DNA of 64,000 bases from Pipra filicauda. Taxonomy: Eukaryota; Chordata; Aves; Passeriformes; Pipridae. The notes under the pieces were generated by a model, which did no database searches, had not been told where the DNA came from, and saw nothing but the letters and a program-made list of their open reading frames with translations. Both the position numbers and the translations under genes were made by a program. Shown piece by piece: positions 58,300 to 64,000 of this stretch (its first letter is position 1; the number at the start of each line of letters is the position of its first letter). The stretch covers positions 1,921,501-1,985,500 of the forward strand of contig NW_024104532.1 of NCBI RefSeq assembly GCF_003945595.2, in the 5' to 3' direction.

Positions 58300-60109
58300 A
58301 AAATATACGAGTGAGTATATAATACATCTGCATTTTTATAACCCAAATAGATCCACGTGTATCTCTGTATATCTCTGTCTATATACATGGGTGTCAAAAT
58401 ATTGGCACAATTTATAAATTGTCCAACCAGGCCAGATATCCTCAGCATTTTATTTTTTTTAATCAAGAGCTTTTACTGGAAATATTAGTAAAGGGTCAAT
58501 CCCTTTCCATGCACCAAGTGACACTTTGAATAACTGTGTTATGCACAGCGCCTTAAGAAGACTTATAGGACTGTCACAATATTTAACTACTCATTTTTGC
58601 TTGCATGATTGTGGTTGATATGACCACAGAATACTGATCTATCCAAAAGAGAAAAATTATAGAGTGGAACAGTGGGATTTATGAATGAGATATCTTTGGC
58701 TGCAAAGCAGTCCCATTTATAGCACTCAGCCACCACAAAACTGCTGTGTAATTGGAAGAGAAATTTTTCCCATGTACTGAAGCTATAGTCGAACTGCCAA
58801 ACAATGAGAGACAGTCTTGTCTGAATTAGAGGAGTCACATACCTGATTTTTCTCCCACTCATTTAGAAACAGACCTTATTTCCCATCTCTGCTCCTCCTA
58901 TGCTGAGACTGGGGGTAGGAAAGCTGTGTTTTGCGAGTGCCAGAGCTGAAACCTGATTCCGTTTAAGCATCATATCAGAATAAATGTGTGGACAAATCAG
59001 CAGGACTAGTCAGAGCTGCCAATTTTAACTTCCTGAGTATCTGCATGTGAAAACTGTTATTTTCCCAAGGAGGCACATGGGCTTTGTTATGATTATTTGT
59101 TTGTATTATAATAGGCCAAGGAAGACACAGAGAAGGCCCTGTAATGTGAGAGGACACAGAGACTCAATGCTGCCCCAGGACACTTGGGAGGTGGACAGAC
59201 ACTCCCAGGATGGACTGACACTCCTGGGACAGATGGATGCTTGCCCAACCACCATCTCCATGTGAAGGCACCGGGCAAGTCCCCACCGTGCTCACAGAGT
59301 TTACTGCAAGCCAGGGGCTCTGGGGCTTTATGAGGCTTGTGTCTGCAAAGCCTAACAGATTAAACCACACCACTGCACAGCCCCACAGCACTGCATGGAT
59401 GGACAGACAGACACACCAAGATCCCTGTCACTGTGCAGTCCCTGGAGTGCCAGGCAGAAGGATGCCCTTCCAGGACCAGATGTCTGAGGAGCCACAGCTA
59501 AAAGCAGCACCTTGAGATTAGGGAAGAAGTAAACATAAGCTGCATTCTTTAGAAAACAACCACCTCAACTCCTCACCTCCACAGGCAATGCCACAGGCCA
59601 GAGGCCACCCAGGGGCACGGTCCTCCTGAGAGCAGGTGCCATGGGGATAGCACAGCATCGCCCCCTTTGGAGTGAGCAGGACAAGCTGCTTTACCATTAT
59701 TCCATGGTGTCACCCCTTTTCTCCTTCCTACCCTCTCCATCATCCCTCAAATGGCCTCTACCCTGGAGGTTGCTGGCCAGGAAGAGAGAACTGTGTTTGG
59801 CCAAGATTTCTCCTCTCTGCCCAGGGCCACTGCAATTTCCATGAGAGCCACATAACAGCACAAGACATAATTTCTACATATAATTTTGTGGAAAGAAAGG
59901 TCTCAGACAATCTTTTCCATGAAGACTCCAAGCTGGAAAGCAGGACAGAGTGAATCTCATCATAAGCCTATGCTGGGAAGCACATGGAAAGCGCTGCAGA
60001 GCAGCTCCACAGTCTTACAGCCCCATCAGAACGAAGAAGTCAGGAAACAGTTTTATTTGCATCATTACAACATGATTGCTGCTGGGAACACCTTCCTGTC
60101 GAGGTCCCT
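58300..60109. other. Unassigned non-coding DNA
   Basis: The minus frame 58101-58466 straddles the LTR end and is not a gene. 59.16-59.43 kb has loosely repeated GGACAGAC/GGACTGAC phrases. A CTCF-like CGCCCCCTTTGG occurs at 59659-59670. Confidence 0.55.
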
Positions 60110-60310
60110 CTGACCACACCCCTAATCACAGGCGCTGCTGAGGACGCCCTGCATGACCCCGGGATCATCACAGCGCTGCGGGAGGTGCGGCACCAGCGGC
60201 TCCGCTCCCCGGAGAGCAACAGCGCAGCCGGAGGAGAGAGAAGCAAACACCTCAATTGACTGACTGCAACGATGGTGGGGAGCGGACACCACCCCGGAGC
60301 GGCCCAGGTG
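60110..60310. promoter_or_regulatory. CpG-rich patch
   Basis: This G+C-rich stretch holds about 18 CpGs in 200 bp (for example GGCGCTGC, GGACGCCC, CCCCGGG, GCGCTGCGGG, GTGCGGC, CAGCGGCTCCGC, CCCCGG, AGCGCAGCCGG, GAGCGG, CCCCGGAGCGGC). All three frames of the plus strand and some of the minus strand stay open only because stops are rare in G+C-rich DNA. A short CpG island, minor promoter or decayed G+C-rich repeat are all possible. Confidence 0.33.
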
Positions 60311-63300
60311 GGCTTCCTCTAGCACTGTTCCCCACAGCTGGGGCTTCCCAGAGATGTCTGTGGCTGCTTCAGCTCTCAGACTCAGGGGTTCATTCACTCA
60401 CTTGGCTCAGTGGCTTTGGAAGCCAAACTGTGAAATATTGACCATTGGAGTGAAAACTCTGCTCTGGAAATCAGGACCCCTCCCCAAAACTCAAAGCTGG
60501 GTACCCCAGAAATTCAAGTACCTTGACGAAGCCCTGGAAACGCAGCACAACATTTTCTGCCAATGATGAATAGGAAGGTTCAGAACAGCTTCTCCAACTG
60601 CCAGCATGTTTGGTCAATTTACATTTTCTCTTTTCACATCATCCACAGTGAAAACCAGAATACCAAAGTACAACTGTAACACAACTTTATGCTTTAAGAG
60701 GTTTCATAGTTTTGTCAAGAGTTCTCTAATCCATTTCAAACTCTCTTTAACAACAGGATTTCTTCTATGTTTGCATTTGAACTGTGGGTGATTAAACAAC
60801 AGAAAATTAATATGTTAAATTCAAAGCCACAGAAAAATAGATAATCTCATTGCCCAGTGAGAATTCCAGGAATCCTTGAGTTTCCAGCAACAAAAGCTAC
60901 AACTCACTCAGGCTTAGGTCTTAGCGGATTTAACATTTCTCAATAGCAAATACTGATTGCAGGTTTTTTTACTAACCTACAATACAAAACTTGGCTAATA
61001 CTTAAACAAATAAATCAACTTTATTTATATTTAAAGAAATAAAAAAAAAATGAAAGAGGTCAGATATGCTGCAGGAAGCAATGAATGCTATGGATTCAGA
61101 ACTACATCTGAAAACCTCTTCCAAGTCCCCAGAGATAACCACAGGACACTGCTCTGAGTCCCTGCCCCCAGCCAGGCAAATTAGAAATGTGAACAATGAC
61201 TCTGATTTCTCTGTTAAAATTCACTGAGTTTATTGCTTGGTTGTGTTTTTCCAAAGCACATTTTGCACGTAGAAACCTCAGAGCAGGTTCAAGGTGCCAA
61301 AATCTTTCCCTCTCCTGTTTAGCAGCACATATTGATATTGTAACAGACTCCCAAGGACCTGGCCAAGATCCTCTTGTCATAATGAAAGGATTTTCCTTGG
61401 GGCAACAACACCATGACCAGACCTTACTGATGGCAACACAGTTCATGGACAGTGTGGAGAGATGAGGACCAGAAGGATCTCAGATGCTGGCAGAAGTGAT
61501 GCCAACTGTTTATTTGGGAAAAAAAAAAAAAAAAAAAAAAACAACCAACAAAAACATGACTCATACAGAGCTCCTGGAATCTCTGTCTCTAGAGACTCCC
61601 CCTGCCTTGGAGCCTGAGCAGTTTTCCCTTCCACAGTGCGCCATTGATCCAGAAGGATGTGGAGGGAAAAAGCAGACAGGAGGCCACCAATCCCCCTGCT
61701 CAAAGCAATGGGATCAAGATGCACTCCTGTTGATGGGTTAAGAGGAGCTGGAGACAGGGAGTCCCATATTCCCTGGGCAGGAGGAGACAGTGGCACCTAA
61801 TAGACGTCAGGGGCAGAGGCATCTCTCACATGTGCACTGTCCAAACAGAAGTACACAAAGACTGTGGGCAATTAATATTATCATTGGACCAGCCTTGTTT
61901 CTCCTGCTTTGAGCTGAGCCCCACCATCCTTGGCAGTGAGGCACAGAACCGACAGCCAATAACATTCATACATTTACATACATATCCCTTGAATGCCCTA
62001 TTGATGTCCCTGTGAGAAAGGACTCAGTAAAACACTGCAAATTAATGATATAAGAAGCAAAATACATTCTGCACTGCATGGTTTAAACAAAAAAAGTCTC
62101 AGATGGGGAGACACGAAGTAACAATATAAAGGCAGAATGAAACATTTTGATCTGCTGAATGCCTTTATAAATATTTGAGTATCATTTATTTATGTTTTCC
62201 TTCTTTTCATTGTAAAGCAAGGTTTTCTGACAAAAGCCCTCGTTTGGAGAACACTGTGCTTTATTATTTAACTTCCTAAAAGCAACATCAAAGGCTTGAG
62301 TTTAAAGCTTTAAAACAAATGAACTATTTGCAATATTTTAAAGATTTAGAGATGAGAAGAGCAGGAGTTCTCCACAGCTCAGATCTAAAGTCCTCTGTGG
62401 TCTGTGCTGGGCAAGGAAGACACAACAGCTCTGCCAAACTCTGGGGAACAAAATCCCTGACATCCTTTTGCAAGCAGCAGCTGTAGCATGTGCCCAGGGT
62501 TGCCAAGATGCTTCAAGTTCAGTCATTCTCCTTCCTACCACTGCATTCCACCTGCAGTCACCCTGCTCCCATCTTCCAGCCATCCCACCATCATTGTCAG
62601 GACCCCCAGTATGGATGCTGGCTGTCACAGGTAGTGGTCCCCAGCAAGGAGAGTCTGCATCACTCACACAACTCAGACATGGATCCACTCCTGTCCCAGC
62701 ACTGCCAAAATACAGAACGAGTGATCCTGACAGAAGAAAATTAGCCTCTGCCAGGTCTGGCACCTGTACATGTCATGGGAACATGTGGTTGTTATTGGCA
62801 TTCATGCAGTGGATAATATGACAAATTTCTCCAGCTTTGTAAGACACTGAGAGAAAGTCTGGAAGCTCAGCTGAAAGGAACTTCCAATGCTGCCCTGGTG
62901 AATCTGGTCCTTAAGAGAAGGTGCAAAAAAGGAAAGAGAATATGTTGTGCCTCCAGCCTGCAAACACCTCAGCAAACCTTTCTCCATGGGAGATCAATGG
63001 GACTGAACCCAGGAGACAGAGCCATGCACCCATCCCACCTCAGTCTGTTGGGGACCATTTCTCCAGCAAAAACGCTTTGCTCTGCAATACAGATTGCCAC
63101 ACAGACAAACCCCTCAAGGTCTCTTCATGTGGAAGCAAACATAACACAGCCCCAAAGGTCCCCAATTCCACTGAAGCCAGAAGCTGAGGGACTGAGCCAG
63201 CAGCAGATCTTCATTTCATAACCTGTTTGACTCTCTCTATTGCTTAAATCCATGATGTGCTCATATGCCATATCTTTCTTCTATCCTTTGTCTGGTCCCA

Positions 63301-63529
63301 GGCTCTTCATGGCCAGGGCAGCCTGACTTGTGCTGCACATATCCTGTTCAGACCTCAGCATCACTCAGCAACTCTCAGAGCACTCGCCAGCTCCCACAGC
63401 CAATAAAAGGACAAGAATCAGAAGTTGCCCTTTGGTAACACTATGCACCACAGCCACAGTGAGTGTAAATCTGCAGAGCTCCACTAGCTTCAGTTTTATA
63501 TACAATAAAAAAAAATAAAACCTTCATTA
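60311..63529. other. Unassigned non-coding DNA
   Basis: Frames reach 141 codons (minus 62338-62763) but are overlapped by a 117-codon plus frame and another in a third phase. 62.03-62.32 kb is A+T-rich with TTTATAAATATTTG and TCATTTATTTATG, of regulatory look. The A23 run at 61519 is the only simple repeat of note. Confidence 0.55.
61519..61541 (+). repeat. 23-base poly(A) run
   Basis: This is the longest homopolymer in the window, followed by CAACCAACAAAAAC. Its complement encodes the phenylalanine run of the minus-strand frame at 61443-61796, so that frame is not a gene. No retroposed gene body was recognised. Confidence 0.95.
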
Positions 63530-63980
63530 GGTGTTATGCAGTTTGTAAGAAAATCCCCAAATTAATTTATTCAGGGGAAAAAATTTTAAGAGAATATTAA
63601 CTTTCAACTCTATGCCAAGACCATTTCCTCATTGGTTTGCTTTGAGAAAACCTAGTTTAGGTCATACAAACTTAAAACCCCTCAAACACAGTTATGAAAA
63701 TCTTAAATGCCACCTAAACTGGCTGAAATTATGCAGGCACCTTTAAAAAAAAAACTGTTTGCGTTTTAAAGCAGAATGGACTCAGCCATCCATTAAATAT
63801 GACAAGGTCTGCATTTTATTTAGACATTGCCATTAATAATGAAATGATGTATTATTTCCATTCCTGCAGTTCTTCCTTCCCTACACAATCAATTATGCAT
63901 TTAAGAAAATATTTACTTGTTATAAAACTATTCTAATTAAGCATTACTGGTATGAGTTTGAACAAATCAGGAGATGATCT
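63530..63980. promoter_or_regulatory. TAAT-dense stretch at the right edge
   Basis: ATTAATAATGAAATG, ACAATCAATTATGC, TTCTAATTAAGC and AATTAATTTATTC fall within 450 bp. No frame over 60 codons is present. The look is that of a homeodomain-rich conserved element that may continue beyond the window. Confidence 0.25.
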
Positions 63981-64000
63981 CTAAGATTCATGACACAATA

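Noticed and set aside
61519..61541. Long poly(A) runs (also at 11186, 25315 and 51481) as tails of processed pseudogenes
   Set aside because: No gene-like or SINE-like body or target-site duplication could be recognised beside them, so they are treated as simple repeats.
1..64000. CRISPR arrays, operons, phage or bacterial defence systems
   Set aside because: No regularly spaced identical repeats, no gene packing and no ribosome-binding-site-led frames; the repeats and composition are those of vertebrate DNA.

Overview
This window looks like vertebrate, most likely avian, non-coding DNA. No protein-coding exon, tRNA, rRNA or CRISPR array could be supported on either strand. The sequence is A+T-rich, has no operon-like gene packing, and its open frames are short, scattered, overlapping on both strands and often begin at TTG or GTG. 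The bird assignment rests on three things: a 1,054-bp LTR at 57240-58293 that resembles an LTR type I recall from songbird assemblies; heavily decayed amniote-wide repeats (three clear and two weaker MIR-like SINEs, a LINE C-terminal scrap, a small hAT-like element and an old palindromic repeat family); and a low density of young repeats with no primate or rodent SINEs. No database could be searched, so the species is not fixed.

Layout. 1-11 kb: unassigned DNA with a MIR-like SINE at 5.3 kb, an octamer-containing block at 3.0-3.3 kb, an A/G homopolymer at 7.6 kb, and conserved-looking blocks at 9.5-9.8 and 10.8-11.35 kb, the last with a dense CpG knot. 11.3-17.7 kb: featureless apart from a small triple repeat near 14.3 kb. 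17.7-22.3 kb: a run of enhancer-like blocks, beginning with two CACGTG E-boxes 2 bp apart and including two old palindromic repeats. 22.3-31 kb: a 273-codon open frame near 24 kb and MIR remnants at 26.9, 28.3 and 30.2 kb. 31-45 kb: more enhancer-like blocks (31.1, 33.8-34.5, 39.4-40.35, 41.35 and 43.6 kb) and a LINE 3' coding remnant at 38.1-38.3 kb. 45.9-46.2 kb: a hAT-like element with terminal inverted repeats. 46.3-57.2 kb: mostly unassigned, with A+T-rich regulatory-looking stretches at 51.8-52.7 and 54.6 kb. 57.24-58.29 kb: a solo LTR with a 6-bp target-site duplication. 58.3-64 kb: unassigned, with a CpG-rich patch at 60.1-60.3 kb and a TAAT-rich stretch at the end.

Best overall reading, by inference: a stretch of intergenic or long-intron DNA of the type that surrounds developmental transcription-factor genes, holding candidate cis-regulatory elements and old repeats. 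I found no clear new biological system. The most specific observations are the solo LTR with its tandem modules, the LINE remnant, the hAT-like element, the palindromic repeat family, and the CpG and motif clusters in otherwise A+T-rich DNA.
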